From: Linanthus parryae
Taxonomy: Eukaryota > Streptophyta > Magnoliopsida > Ericales > Polemoniaceae
Assembly: GCA_023055425.1 (NCBI GenBank)
Contig: JALGPY010000005.1
Coordinates: 82,997,495 to 83,061,494 of the forward strand
Direction of reading: 5' to 3'
Length of the DNA: 64,000 bases
This document shows positions 50,178-61,972 of the stretch, in pieces (positions within the stretch are counted from its first letter, which is position 1; each line of letters begins with the position of its first letter). The notes beneath the pieces were generated by a model. The model did no database searches, was not told the DNA's origin, and saw nothing but the letters and a program-made list of their open reading frames with translations. Both the position numbers and the translations under genes were made by a program.

Positions 50178-52754
50178 ATGTCCCGTTCTCGAGACGAGCC
50201 TTTGCACCCAACACTTGAGGACCCGGAAACTTTGTTACGCGCACAACGTAGAGACAAGAGGAAGACAAGCTCAGTTGCTATGGATGACGAAACTAGAGCT
50301 GAGTTTGAGAGGATCCGCAAAGGTATGCAGGATGCGGAGGCAGCTAGAGCAGCAGCTGTAGAGGATGCAGCCAATAAAGCACGAGAAACTGAGGAGGTGA
50401 GGGCTCAAATGGCTGAGATGCAGGCAATGATGGATCGCTTGGCTCCTCCAAATCCACAACCACGTCCTGGTGTGGGGGAACAAGTGGCGAACATCGGTGG
50501 GAACAATAATGGGAATAATGGGGAAAACAACAGGCAGAACAATGCCGAGATTGAAGAACGCCCTATGGTGGATTATTTCAGGACTACTCCAGCGTGTTAT
50601 CAGCCTACCATTGTCAGGCCACAGATCAATGCCCAACACTTCGAGTTGCGCCAACATATGATCAATATGGTTCGTGATGAGTGCGCATTCAACGGAGCTC
50701 CAGGAGATGATCCCAATCACCATCTGCTAGTATTTGAGCAAATATCATCAACCCTGCACGACCAAAGAGTTCCAGATGAAACAGTTAAGCTATTACTATT
50801 TCCCTTCTCCTTATCTGGAAAAGCCAAGAAGTGGCTTATGGAGCTGCCAGCTGGTAGCATAGTGACATGGGCGGATTGTTGTCATGAGTTTCTGAGGAAG
50901 TATTTGCCACCATCCAGAGTCGCTCAGCAGATGGCTGAGATTGCAAAATTCACTCAGGAAGAAGACAGCTCATTGGGAGATGCGTGGAGGAAGTTCAGCC
51001 AAATTCTCCGTAGATGTCCGAATCATGGGGAGCCATGGCACAAGCTCTTCCATTATTTCTACACTGCATTAGACAAGGAGACAGCTGACCAGTTAGATAT
51101 GCTAGCTGGAGGTAATTTTATGGGGCTTGGAGCACAACGAGCTCAAGATCTGCTGAATAACGTGTCGAAGAGGGAGACTACACGAGCTGAAACTCGTAGG
51201 TACTCCAAACCGGGGGATTTGGCCTTAGTCAACAAGATTGAGTCTATGGAGCAAAAGCTGGAATCCATGACCTCAGCATTTCACGGCATGCACCCTCCAT
51301 CACAGAAGCCCATGGGTGAATTACTCGCGGATGAGAATCAGGGATATGGCTCCATTGAAGATGTGAATTACATGGGTCCACTACGACAGCACCAGTGGAC
51401 TAACACTTATCATCCCAACAACCGCAATCACCCCAACTTTAGCTATGCCAACCCTAACAGTGGGTTATATGCGCTCGGACAGCAGCCGAATTCTCAGTAT
51501 CAAGCTCAAGGGAAATTTCAATAGCAACAGGCTCAGCAACCAGAAGAGCAAGAGACAAATGCCTTATTGAGAAAGTTACTAGCTAATCAAGACAGGATGG
51601 AGAGCACGATTGTCTCAATACAAGCAACAATAAAGAGCCACGAGACTCAGATTGGGCAGATTGCCAATCAGAATGCTAAATTTCCGCCAGGTATGCTTCC
51701 TTCCAATACCATTCTTCCTACTGAGCAGCTCAAAGCTATTACCACTCGCAGCGGTGTGACTACTCAGGATCCTCCATATCCTAGCCATGCGAGAGTCGAA
51801 GCTACAAAAGCTACATAGAAGGAATTGGGTGAAGAGTTGCCCAAGACCGTGAGTCCCCAATCAAAGGACACGGTTGAGAAGAAAGAAGAGTCCAAGAGCA
51901 CTCTAGATCCAGCTACTTATGAGCCACGGATTCCATATCCGGAGGAAATAAAGAGGAATGATGAGGAACACTTTGGGAGATTTATGGATATATTCAAACA
52001 ATTGCATATCAACATTCCTCTTGTAGAAGCACTTGCTCAGATGCCCAGGTATAAGAAGTTCTTGAAGGAAATCCTATGGGGGAAGAAGAGCATAGAACCC
52101 TATGCCACGGTAAAGCTAACAGAGACGTGTAGCACTGTCATACAAAGAGAAATTCCCAAGATGAGAGATCCAGGCAGTGTCATCTTAGGCTGCACTCTTG
52201 TGGGTGGGTATCATACACATGGTCTCTGTGATTTGGACGCAAGTGTTAATATAATTCCATTGCCTCTATTTGAGAGACTGGGCATTGGTGCGCCAACCCC
52301 TGTGAAGATGGGTCTGCAATTGGCAGACAATTCTATAGTTACGGCAAATGGGGTGATTGAGAACTTGCTCATCAAAGTGGGTGCATTTGTCTTTCCAGCT
52401 GACTTTGTGATAGTGGATATCAAGGAGGATCGCGATGTTCCACTAATCTTTGGAAGACCGTTGTTGAAGACAATGCGCGCAAATGTGGATCTAGAGACTG
52501 AGGAGTTGACTATCAAGGCACTAGACTCATCACTCGTGTTCAAGGCATTTGTTCCGAGCAAGGGGAAGAATAAGTTGGCCATGATCAAGTTTAGAGAAGA
52601 TCGTGTGGATCCTTCTCTTGGGTTGCCTACAGTTTTGCATCTCGATCCACTCGAATCAGAGAAGAAGCAAAATTTGGTGAGTGCACATGATGTGGTGCAG
52701 AAAATCAAAAGCAAGAAATTGAAGGAGGAGGCACGTCGTGCTAGACCTCCTTAA
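50178..52754 (+). pseudogene. Element A gag-protease, two in-frame amber stops
   Basis: The ATG at 50,178 (MSRSRDEPLHPTLEDP) opens a single frame of 858 codons interrupted only by TAG at 51,522 (context CAA TAG CAA) and TAG at 51,816. It contains a Gln/Asn-rich linker, the Retrotrans_gag domain (GAPGDDPNHHLLVFEQ, LLLFPFSLSGKAKKWLMELP, RRCPNHGEPWHKLF), a Gln-rich segment, then an aspartic protease whose active site reads DLDAS instead of DLGAS (about 52,230), with the LIFGRPL motif. There is no RT downstream; the frame ends at 52,754 in TAA. It could have supplied structural protein, but the stops and the altered active site suggest decay. Confidence 0.88.
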
Positions 52755-54449
52755 CATCTTTTGAGGTAAATGGGTCGGGCCGTCGACCTTAAATTACAAA
52801 GGGCTTGTTGGGAGGCAACCCAACCTATTTATTGCTGTAGAGTAGGTTTTGATACTGTTTTGTGATTTTTATTCTGTTTGATTTCATTTAGAGGTGCGAG
52901 AGAGTGGATTTAATATTTCCAATGAGTATGTGCAGGATTACGAGGTGAAAGGCCTATTTCGGATCCCCCGTCTTGATGCGCGCGTGCGAAACAGAGTAAA
53001 AATTGAAGATTTGCAGCCCAATACGCGTATCGGGATCCGAAGTGAAGGAATTGAAGACATAAGCCATTCCTGCACATATTCAACACACGCACCTGGGTAA
53101 GATCATGTTCCCGGACTCCCCGCCTTGATATGCGCAAGAATTTGATTAGTAAACGGAGAAAGCTAGCACGCCGGCACGGATTACGAGGTGAAATTCTAAA
53201 GGACAGACTGAAATAAGGATTGAACAGTGCCAGCGTGTGGGGGTGGTCGAGAGCTTTCTGTAGATATGTGGATCGCGCAAATCGGAGTCCGGATGAAGAA
53301 GTTACGCCAAAAAAGGATGCTTTAGAGAGTAAAACGAGGCCAAAAGCATCCGGAAATGCAAAACGTGCCTTGGAACGCTTAAAATTGACAAATGAAATAT
53401 TCCCCGGATTTTGGGAGTGTTTTAAGGTGAAAAGGGAGTCTCGAGGTCGAGGAGATCCTTCGGAAAGCAAAGGCACGACCGGATACGCGAAAATTTGACG
53501 AAAAGGATGTTTTTGGCAAGCTCCAGCATTGTCTTCGTACGAAGACAATTGTCTTCGTATGAATACTTTGTACTTAGAAAATTTTCGAGCTCTGAAGATT
53601 GTCTTCTTATAACAGCATGCAGTATCTATATAAGAAGGCCTTCGTAGGAAGACAAATTGTCTTCGTACGAAGACTCTTCGCACGAAGACATTTGTCTTCC
53701 TACGAAGACATCGGGCAAAAAGACTGCTGCACCCACGCACGGAGAACAGATAGAGGCTAGTTATTGGGGGGCTTTTCAGACTTTTTGCACGAGCTTTGGG
53801 ACTACATCTGAACCCAGCAGATCACCTTCCTCATTCCTCACGAACCAAGCTCACGTCTCCTCCATAGCCGCAAGAACACAAAATTGCTATCTTCCTTGTT
53901 TCTTCATCAAATTCAACAATCGAGTATAGGTTTTGCTCGCGACAGAGAGGAGAACAAGGATTGAAGGGTAGCTTTGAGGGAGATTGAGAGAAAAGAGAGA
54001 AATCAGAGGAGGAAGAAGCTAGGGTTCCAAAGTCAAAACTCAGAAATTGGACCACTTGGAGTTTGATTCAGCTTACGGACAAGAAGGCAACGCTAACGGG
54101 GACTACACAAGGAGTACGGAGCAGCAAACAATTCGAAGTTTCGGCAAATTTTTTCGGCAAACTCAAAATCAGCCCGGTTTGTCGACTTTCTGAAATTGTT
54201 GTGCCCGTAAGACTTGCTCCGGGCACGTAGGTACACTCTAAACTAGTCAATTCAATATCTCGAGTCTTAGGCACAAATTGAGTAAAAGCCGGAATTATTT
54301 TTTTGTTGCGCTTAGTAGCGTGCTTGGGGGCGATTGCTTCGAGTCCTAGGAATTACTTGCTTACGTGCCTACGTGTTTCATTCTGTACACACTTCTTGTC
54401 ACGTGCACAAAAGTTGAATATCTTGTTTTTACTTGAATTTGTATTCTTA
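52755..54449 (+). other. Element A post-gag region: conserved block and promoter-like array
   Basis: No coding supported. At 52,764-52,825 lies a block (GTCGGGCCGTCGACC, GGGAGGCAACCCA) that in E1 follows the pol stop; here it follows gag-pro directly, so pol has been removed. At 53,531-53,709 lies a second copy of the LTR-type palindromic array with a TATA-like CTATATAAG at 53,626. ORF3 starts about 740 bp downstream of the array. Confidence 0.75.
53531..53709. repeat. Internal copy of the family A palindromic array
   Basis: Perfect GTCTTCGTACGAAGAC at 53,531-53,546 and 53,659-53,674, with variants at 53,551 and 53,694 in the same order and spacing as in the LTRs (compare 58,465-58,622). The spacer differs from the LTR versions, so the copy is old. 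Confidence 0.92.
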
Positions 54450-55758
54450 ATGGCGGGTGGAAAGAAACGGAAGACGGGAGAGGGTACCTCACAAGAAGCA
54501 TCGGGGTCGGGCGAGCCTCAATTATAAATACCGCCCATTCCCCAATATGAGATCTTGAGTGCCCCTCCCCCGTCTAAACCGGGCATTGTAGGCCGACGAA
54601 CGGCTAAGGTTAATTTGAAAGAACGGAGTATTGGGCCCGGGTGTTATGATAGTTTCCGTTTTGTCACCTACGAGGCCCACCTAGACTCTCGCAACGATAC
54701 ATACTTGACTAAGAACGGGCAGCCCAAAAAGGCATTTCCCTTGCACGAGGATATGCCTACTCCCATCAAGGAAATTTTTGAGCGCGAGAAGCTTACCAAC
54801 TGGTTTAAGCTAGTAGGGCAGTCTAGTTCCCATATTACGAGAGAGTTTTGCCTCAACTTGAGGTATGCAAAAAATGGTGAGAGCCAAGACCCTCGTCTTG
54901 TGTACTGTCGGAACCAGTGGATAGTCTTCACGCCAGAGGCTATCGCTTTGGCCATGGGTTTCCCCGCATTGAAAGAGGGTTGTGGGTACGAGACTGTTCT
55001 GCGTAGTGAGAATCTTTGGTCTCGTTTGAATGCATTTTGTTTTGCGAAAGGGGTAGATCCATGGGACAGAAAAAGGGGAGGTGATTCATTGGAAAGCCGA
55101 AAAGAGGCATTATAGGCCGGAGGCAAGGTGGTGCTGTGAATTGCTAGAGAACTGGGTTTTAGGAATCACACGAAACCCTAGTTACTCTTTCCGCCTATCG
55201 GTTTGGGCTCTCTGTCTTTACACCGGGGTTAGGATCGATATCCCTAAGTTTATCTGGGAAAATTGTCTAGAGAGGGTGTCGAAGAATAACAAGTTAGGCC
55301 CCGGTCATACTTGCTTACTGACTCACCTAGCCAAAACAGCCGAAGTAGTCATTAGGAGAGACATGGACTTGAAACCATGCACGGCTAGGAAATGGCATAG
55401 GTTTGATGAGACAGCGAGGAAGAGGGGCAAGGGTAGGAGGATGAACACCTCTAGGTTTGATAACCAGGTTGCCTATGACCACCTGAGAGAGGAGATGGCC
55501 CGGGATAGAATCGAGAGAAGACGCCAATTTGCCCACACTCGGGACAATCAGGTGAAGCTGGGTGGATTAATCCAGATGGTGGACCAGTGGGTGATACAGT
55601 GGAGTGGTCAGGCGGTGGGGGAGTTTGTTCCACCAGTCCCGACGGCGGATTCGTGGTTTCAAGAGGATGAATTTGAGTATCCGGTTCCGCCGAGTGAGGA
55701 TGAGGAAGAAGAAGATGATGAGGAAGAAGATGAAGAGGAGGAAGAAGGAGACGAGTAG
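54450..55758 (+). pseudogene. Element A ORF3 (PF20167-like), nonsense and frameshift
   Basis: The ATG at 54,450 gives MAGGKKRKTGEGTSQEASGS, a basic N-terminus. An in-frame TAA lies at 54,525. The same frame resumes with the domain shared with E1 ORF3 (GCYDSFRFVTYEAHLD, ITREFCLNLRYAKNGESQ, LVYCRNQWIVFTPEAI). A frame change at the A5G4 run near 55,070-55,080 leads to the next frame (EVIHWKAEKRHYRPEARWCC and onward), which ends in a long acidic Glu/Asp tail at 55,758. The order domain then charged tail parallels E1. Its function is unknown. The presence of this ORF in an element that lost pol suggests that it mattered for the element. Broken here. Confidence 0.82.
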
Positions 55759-58040
55759 TGGAGTGTGCCCTCGTGCTAGAATTGTTGAGTCCTCGTGTTA
55801 TCGTTGAGGACAACGATGCATTCTAGTGTGGGGGTGGTTGAGTCCTTTTTACTAGTCAGTGTTGAGTCTTTGCATCGCCCGTGTCAGCATGTAGTTAGAA
55901 ATTTTTGGTTATGTCCTTATTTTTCTTTTTATTATTTATCTTTTTGCGTGCACGTTTTGGTGTTATTGAGTCATCCCACCATTATTGAGTCATTAATCGA
56001 GTTGGCCGTGCATATAGTATAGGTATATAAAAAAAAACTAAAAATGTGAAAACACAAAAAAAAAATTAAAAATTTGAGAAAGGGCAATCGAAAGAAGCTG
56101 AAAATTCGGTAAAATCGAGGAGTGTGAGAATTTTAGGCATAGGGCGTGAATTGCGATCGAGAGTGACGGTGTGAGTTTCCCTTAGTAAGTATAGAGAAAC
56201 TTTCTTTACGGGAATGCGTGCCTATTTTACACACGAACTTAATTTTTCAAATCTAAAATGTGTGCCTAGTTTTCTTACAAGAGTTGAGCTAGGTGTGAGC
56301 TAAACAAGCCGAACGTTCTTGTGTACGTCTTAGGTAGTCGCCAACCCGCCTCGTAGTGGCACACTGAACATCTGTGCGAGGTGTGTATTAGAGCACTCAC
56401 TGCTTATAGAACTTACCTTGTAGGACCACTAGTAAACCCTGATTTGAACCATGGATTCTCTGACAACCTTTGGACTTAGGGTGACGATTCTTGGCCTTCA
56501 TCACTGATTGGTTAGAATCACCGCTTTAGTGCGTCACGAGGGTGTTGTAGTTGAGGGGGTTCGATGAGGGAGTACTTCATGTTATACTTGTGTGAGTCTT
56601 ACATATCGCATGCGCTTCATTTGTGATCTTCGAGGGGAATGCGAGGGTGAGTGAGAGTAGGCTTGCGCACTTCGGTGTGGCGGTGTTCCATGGCATTACA
56701 ACATGGACACAAGTGAGGAGAGCCGTGAGTGTGTACCATCTAATACACACAAAACTTGGGTTGGGGGAATTTAATAGGTGGATCGTGCTAGGTACCGGAT
56801 CTTACTCATCATGGTGTAGGAGGTTTGGTTGGATTAGGTACGAGACAGATATTTGATTGACTACTTGAGAGGGGACAGGATTACATTCGAGTGTGGGGGT
56901 GTCGACATTTGACTTCGGACATCGAGACTGAGCTTGCGACGACTCCATCCCCACACGTGCTCTATTATGTTAGCGGCTTCGTTTGTTGCACCGAGGATTT
57001 CTTCGAGATAGGGAGAGACATTTATTTGTGATTTATACATGTTGATTTGGATAGTGTCTCCCCTTACTATCATATGTTAGCTTGACACTTGGAAGACCAC
57101 TCGAGACAGATATTGAAGAAATTGTGCAGGACTTTGAGAGATAAAAAAAAAAGGAAAAAAATATTCAAAAAAAAAAAGAGAGAAAAAAAGGAGAGATGAA
57201 TGAAGGAAGAATGAAAAGCTTTGTGGAAGAACGAGTGGAGAAGCGACTAGTTCACGAAAGGGAAATTTTAGCTTATACATTATTCATGACAATAGCCGCG
57301 GGGATCGTAATTGTACCGGGGTGTGAGGGGATCGAGGGCCGGAGATGGTGAGTTTCGGGCTTGGGTTCTATCATTGTTGTGAGGGTGTGTGAGATATGGT
57401 AATTGTGAGAATGTGACGCCTTAGGACTCGAGTTTGATTACTATCCTATTTGTCCCTAAAGCCTCATCATTCTAAACCCGTTAGCGGATTAGGAGCTCGG
57501 ACCTTGAACGTGGCTTAGCCTAGCGTAGCCTCTTATTTTGTGGCACACATGAAAAGGTATTGCGTTCTTGTACTTAGTAAAGCTAGGTTCTCTATACTAG
57601 CTAGGGGGGATTCGTGTTGTCGAATTTGATTTCAACTCATTCCTTGTGTCTAGATTTCTCATCGCTTCGTGTGAATCGGTTTAAGCTAATGGAGATTGCC
57701 CAATCTCGCAAAAGAAAAGAAAAAATTGTTAGTTCAATACTTGCATTGTTAATATAATGCATTTGCATATAGGTGCATTGTGTATAATCGAGTCGTGTCG
57801 ACTAGTAAAGAGGATGGTTTGTGAATTGTTCTACTCGGATTAGTATGCAATTGATAATGGTTTTGTATGCAATGTGAGGTGAAAGTATGCAATTGGCGTA
57901 GGGAAGTTATGCAATGAGCAATTAGGTTAGTATGCAAAGTTGGATGGATTGCTGGAAAGCGAAAGAAGTTTTGGCTTGAGAGAAATGGAATTGACTTGGG
58001 AGATTTGCTCGGGATTAGCAAAAGGTAGTGTGGGGGTAGT
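55759..58040 (+). other. Element A 3' non-coding region and polypurine-like tract
   Basis: No coding region seen. The motif GTGTGGGGGT recurs at about 55,827, 56,892 and 58,028. The last copy lies directly before LTR4 and is the likely polypurine tract for plus-strand priming. A purine-rich low-complexity stretch lies at about 57,140-57,240. Confidence 0.6.
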
Positions 58041-59572
58041 TGATAACTCCGTTTTCGGAGTTATTTTATGCCTTTTATTTCTACGTTTTGCGTGCTTATC
58101 ATGGAGAATTCGTCGTCTTTTGAGTAAATTGAGCTTAAATGAGATAATGTGAGTTCATATGCGTTACTTGTTAAATCCGGGCGTTTCTTTAGTTATTTGA
58201 GCTTTTATTGTGATATGATCGCGGGTTGTGTTTTCGTGTTGTGATTCGCAGGAAAACAGGGCTTGGAGGATCATGCGGGAGATGGAAGCGAATTTCGGAA
58301 GCAAGGAACTCAAAGGAAAGTCAAATGGAAGAAGGAAGGAAGGAGAAAGTCAATGGAAACAATGGAAGGTCAATGGAAGAAGGAAGGAAGGAGAAAGTCA
58401 AAGTAAGGAAGAGAAAGTCAAAGAAAAGAAGGCTGGAACAGAGGGTCTTCGTACTAAGACAAATGTCTTCGTACGAAGACAATATACTTAGCCAAATTTT
58501 GGCTCTGCAAAAAGTCTTCCCAAACAAGCTTGCAGTATCTAAGTGAGAAGACCTTCGTAGGAAGACAAATTGTCTTCGTACGAAGACTCTTCGCACGAAG
58601 ACAAATGTCTTCCTACGAAGACATAGCTGAAAGTGCAGAATTTTTCCGGGGCTTTTTCGTAGTTTATCCAAACTTTGTAATAGGATTATGGAAACATATT
58701 TAAGCATTCTAGGTCGACATTTTCAGTAGTTTTTGACGTAAGGAACATCTTTTGGAGATCAAGAAGCTATTGGGAGAGCTTAGGAGCTTTGGATCATCCG
58801 TTTGGATTCTCAACTCTCCTCTTTTCTTGATTTTTATGTTTAAACTCATTAGACTTGTCGTTTTGAACATGAATATGAGTAGCTAAACGTTATTTTCTGG
58901 GAATTCTCGTTTGGTGTAGCTAGGGTTTGATCTAAAGTTGATGTTTTGATGATTGTGATGCATGTTCTAGCTTAATCTCACGTGTTTATTCACTATTATG
59001 GATTATTTACGTTCATAATTATATTATCTTTGCGAGTAGCTAATGTAGAGATAAACTAAATTAGTTTTCACGTTGTAACTCCGTGAGAATTAGTCGGTAA
59101 ATTGAATAATCCACCTAGTCGTATCAATGTTTGGTAACTCGACATCGTTAACTAGGATCGTTAAAGTAGAAATATGGTTTTAATGCATGCTTAAAGATAA
59201 ACTAGACTTGGTAACTCGGTTTGGTTTAGTTTAAAGTATAGTGAACTTGCCTGGTAACTCGGTAAGTTTAATATTGCTTGACTAATAGTGAATGACACGT
59301 GGTTGTTTTACAAATCAAAATATAAATTTAGATCAACCTAGTGAACCTAGAGAATTCCCGGTACTTTTCCCTTATTTTCACAAAAACCCTAAAATTCATT
59401 CTTTGTTAATCGTGAACTACTTCACTTGGTTAATTGAGAATATTGCGTTTATTTTATTAGAATTAGATAAAAACACAACTTGCGACGTACCCACATAAGG
59501 TTTAGAATAATAGTTAATTTAAACAAAGTCCCTTGGGTTCGACAGCTGTACACTTGCAGTTGGAACGTGTCA
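58041..59572 (+). repeat. Element A LTR4 (3' LTR)
   Basis: A 1,532-bp LTR beginning TGATAACTCCG and ending ACGTGTCA, followed by TCTAT. It carries the core block (about 58,213-58,255), the array (58,445-58,622, two perfect GTCTTCGTACGAAGAC copies) and TATA-like TATTTAAG at 58,697. About 33 bp near its end (after GGGTTCGACA, about 59,543) are missing compared with LTR1 and LTR3. Confidence 0.93.
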
Positions 59573-59991
59573 TCTATCAGGGTAAGGTACTAAATCCTGG
59601 CTTTTCTTCCTAACCCTAACTTGACGTTTTCACCTACAAGCTCGGGTCTATAGCAATCCTGGGTGATCAATCCTATCATGCATATACGATAATAATCAAA
59701 ACCAGAATAACAGATATAACTTGCTGAATTAAGATAGTCATCATGAATCCATAAACGAAGTAGTCATAAAATCTGGATACGAAACCCTAGGTTCACCGAG
59801 AACCTAGGTAAAAAGTTTAGCTACGACTAGAAATAATACAAAACGCAGTTATTGAATATAAAGAGAGAGAACGAAATCAAACTAAGTCTTCGAATCTCGA
59901 ATCGCGCTTTCGTGCTCTCCGTGAATGCTCTGACTTGTCCTTCGGTTGTGCTGAGAATTGTGTTGTGTCCTGTGATGAGCACTGGACGAGT

Positions 59992-60001
59992 CTTTATATA
60001 G
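59992..60001 (-). promoter_or_regulatory. E1 LTR TATA box
   Basis: The minus strand reads TATATAAAGA, about 120 bp downstream of the 12-bp array. E2 has CTATTTAAAG at the matching place. Transcription of the element RNA probably starts about 30 bp further on. Confidence 0.7.
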
Positions 60002-60118
60002 TACTGGAGACGTTTTTGGAAACTGCCGAAATTACGAAACTGCCACTGGGCCGAAACCGCCTCGGGAAACGGGTCGTCTGCCACCGCCTCGGGAAACGGG
60101 CCAACTGCGCAAGATAGC

Positions 60119-60202
60119 TGCGTAGCTACCTGCGTAGTTGGCTGCGTAGCTAGCTGCGTAGGTAGCTGCGTAGCTATCTGCGTAGCTAGCAGCGTAGGTA
60201 GC
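60119..60202. repeat. 12-bp tandem array of the E1 LTR
   Basis: Seven units of TGCGTAGCTAGC type at exact 12-bp spacing (60,119, 60,131, 60,143, 60,155, 60,167, 60,179, 60,191). TAGCTGCGTAGCTA is a near palindrome. The corresponding array in the inverted copy has about five and a half units and then breaks at 32,344. Confidence 0.95.
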
Positions 60203-60724
60203 TGCCTCCTCGGTTTGCGCGCCAAACTCCTCGGGATGCCTCGGGATGCGTACCAAGCTCCTCGGGATGTCTCGGGATGCGTACCAGGCTCCTCGGGATG
60301 TCTCGGGATGACTGCTGATCTTCTCGGAGTGTGTTTCGTCCATCTCGGGATGCGTGCCAAACTGCTCGGGATGCCTTGGGATGCGTGCCAGACTCCTCGG
60401 GATGCGTGCCAATCTTCCTCGGGAAACGTGCCAATCTTCTCGACTTGCATGCTCGGCTTCTCAGCCTCCTTGGATCCTTCACCCGCATGCCTGCTTCATT
60501 TCCGGCTCCCGCACAAGTCCTGTCCCTGCATCCACGACACGAAACAAAACCCGTGATCATATCTCGATATGCGTGAAATAAAGCAGTTTATGCGTCTAGG
60601 AGATAAAAAACAGCAAACCGTGAATTCCCGAGTCAAACGGGGCAGAAATCGACTAAAACGCTCATTTAGGACGAAAATACCCCTCAAATTGGGTTAACCG
60701 ATAACTCCTAGTGAGGAGCTATCA

Positions 60725-61972
60725 CGTTGCAGGTCCCTCGTGATAGCCTGGATGACATGACTCGAGACGGGAAATGAGGGACAAGTTGGCACCGGGATGT
60801 GGGAAATCGAGAAACGCATAGTTAGAGTTGATATAAATTCACCAGGAGAACAGGGTGGGAGGCGTGTTCGGACGTAGAAACTTGCCCTCCAGCACTTCAG
60901 CATAGACAAACATTGTTAGGCCATATATGACGTACTATGACACGAAATATGGAATGAAAAAGTTGAAGCTGAAAAGTACCTGCCAACACCATGATTTCAG
61001 ATGCTAATAAGATCTGCCTACAATCAGTTCAACAAAGACATATATACCAGCTAGTCATAGTAAAAATAATCTCATAAAGTGGCGACACTATTACCAAGTC
61101 AAACCAGTGGCGGATGCAAATTTTCAATCAAGTAGGGGCTAGCTTAAAAATAATAATATATTTTTTTAACATCTATTTGAAAAGAAATTAAAGGTGCATC
61201 CTGTGCATTTATCGTGCATATGTTGTGCGATAAAAATAAATATTAGATGAAAAATTCATAATGTCGTTCCTTTCTTCAAATAACATTGTTGCTAGCTCTC
61301 GATATGAGATTTCTCGAAAGTAATTCTGGGAGTGCAGTGCGAAAGAAAACACTGTTTGGTAGAGGAAGTTGAAAAATCAAGGAACAATTTTCAAATTGTA
61401 AGTTTCAAGATTTTATTTTCAAAATTTGAGAGAGCCCATACATGGTCCTTGTTTTAAATAGCAACATTTATATATTACGACGGTCTATAGATGAGGCCTA
61501 GTGTATTGGATCAGTTTTAAAGTGGTTTGATGGAAACTTGTCGTTTACCGAAATATTGGGGTTTATATTATTAGTTTGTAAAATATTGGTTTAGGGTGTT
61601 TTGAATTTCTTTCTATAGGGGGTTAGGAAACGAATAGAGAAGTTTCACCAAAAATGTAAAAATGAATTCTCTCTATACCTCTCAAAACATCTCAAACACC
61701 TCGCCAATTCCCAAAGAGTACACTAATACTCTATCAAAAGCTGATCATGGTATGGATGTAGAAGAACACAATCACATGGATGACAAGAATATTGAGGATT
61801 ATGTCCTCTTTTTTAGGTAAATATGGAGAACATCAGATCATAACAAAGAGGAAGTACAAGAGATTTCAGCCAAACAGAACCCAACAAACTAGAAACTAGA
61901 ACACCTATAAAGACAAAACCGAACAAACTACAAACTAGTACACAACTAGTGATGAAAAATAGCCTAGCACAC
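60725..61972. other. Host flank between E1 and E2
   Basis: It begins with the right CGTTG target duplication. No gene is recognised. A hAT-like left end CAGTGGCGGATGC lies at 61,105, but no matching right end is visible. A minus-strand open frame at 60,694-60,909 may join, across the E1 insertion, to the one near 31,577-31,757; I do not recognise either. Confidence 0.45.

Larger units (their letters stand above)
43667..59572 (+). mobile_element. Non-autonomous Athila-like element A, 15.9 kb, nested in the E1 LTR
   Basis: Bounded by LTRs in plus orientation (43,667-45,228 and 58,041-59,572) and by the target duplication TCTAT. The internal order is LTR1, PBS, inverted gag-pro with PBS and partial LTR (minus), a third LTR (plus), PBS, gag-pro, post-pol block, motif array, ORF3, polypurine-like tract, LTR4. 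No RT, RNase H or integrase is present. Because the outer ends carry one target duplication, the unit behaves as a single insertion, but the central part is an inverted duplication of LTR plus gag whose arms differ noticeably. Confidence 0.88.
59573..60724 (-). repeat. Outer part of the E1 5' LTR (U3/R side)
   Basis: The LTR starts at 60,724 on the minus strand (TGATAGCTCCTCACTAGGAG, terminal hairpin) and runs to the element A junction. It contains the core block (about 60,570-60,525), repeated CATCCCGAGG motifs (60,480-60,220), the 12-bp array (60,202-60,119) and a TATA box. From the TATA box onward it closely matches the E2 LTR; before it the two differ. Confidence 0.92.

Noticed and set aside
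58445..58622. Palindromic array as a CRISPR-like array
   Set aside because: The sequence is eukaryotic, the repeats are irregularly spaced and palindromic, and there are no unique spacers or cas genes.
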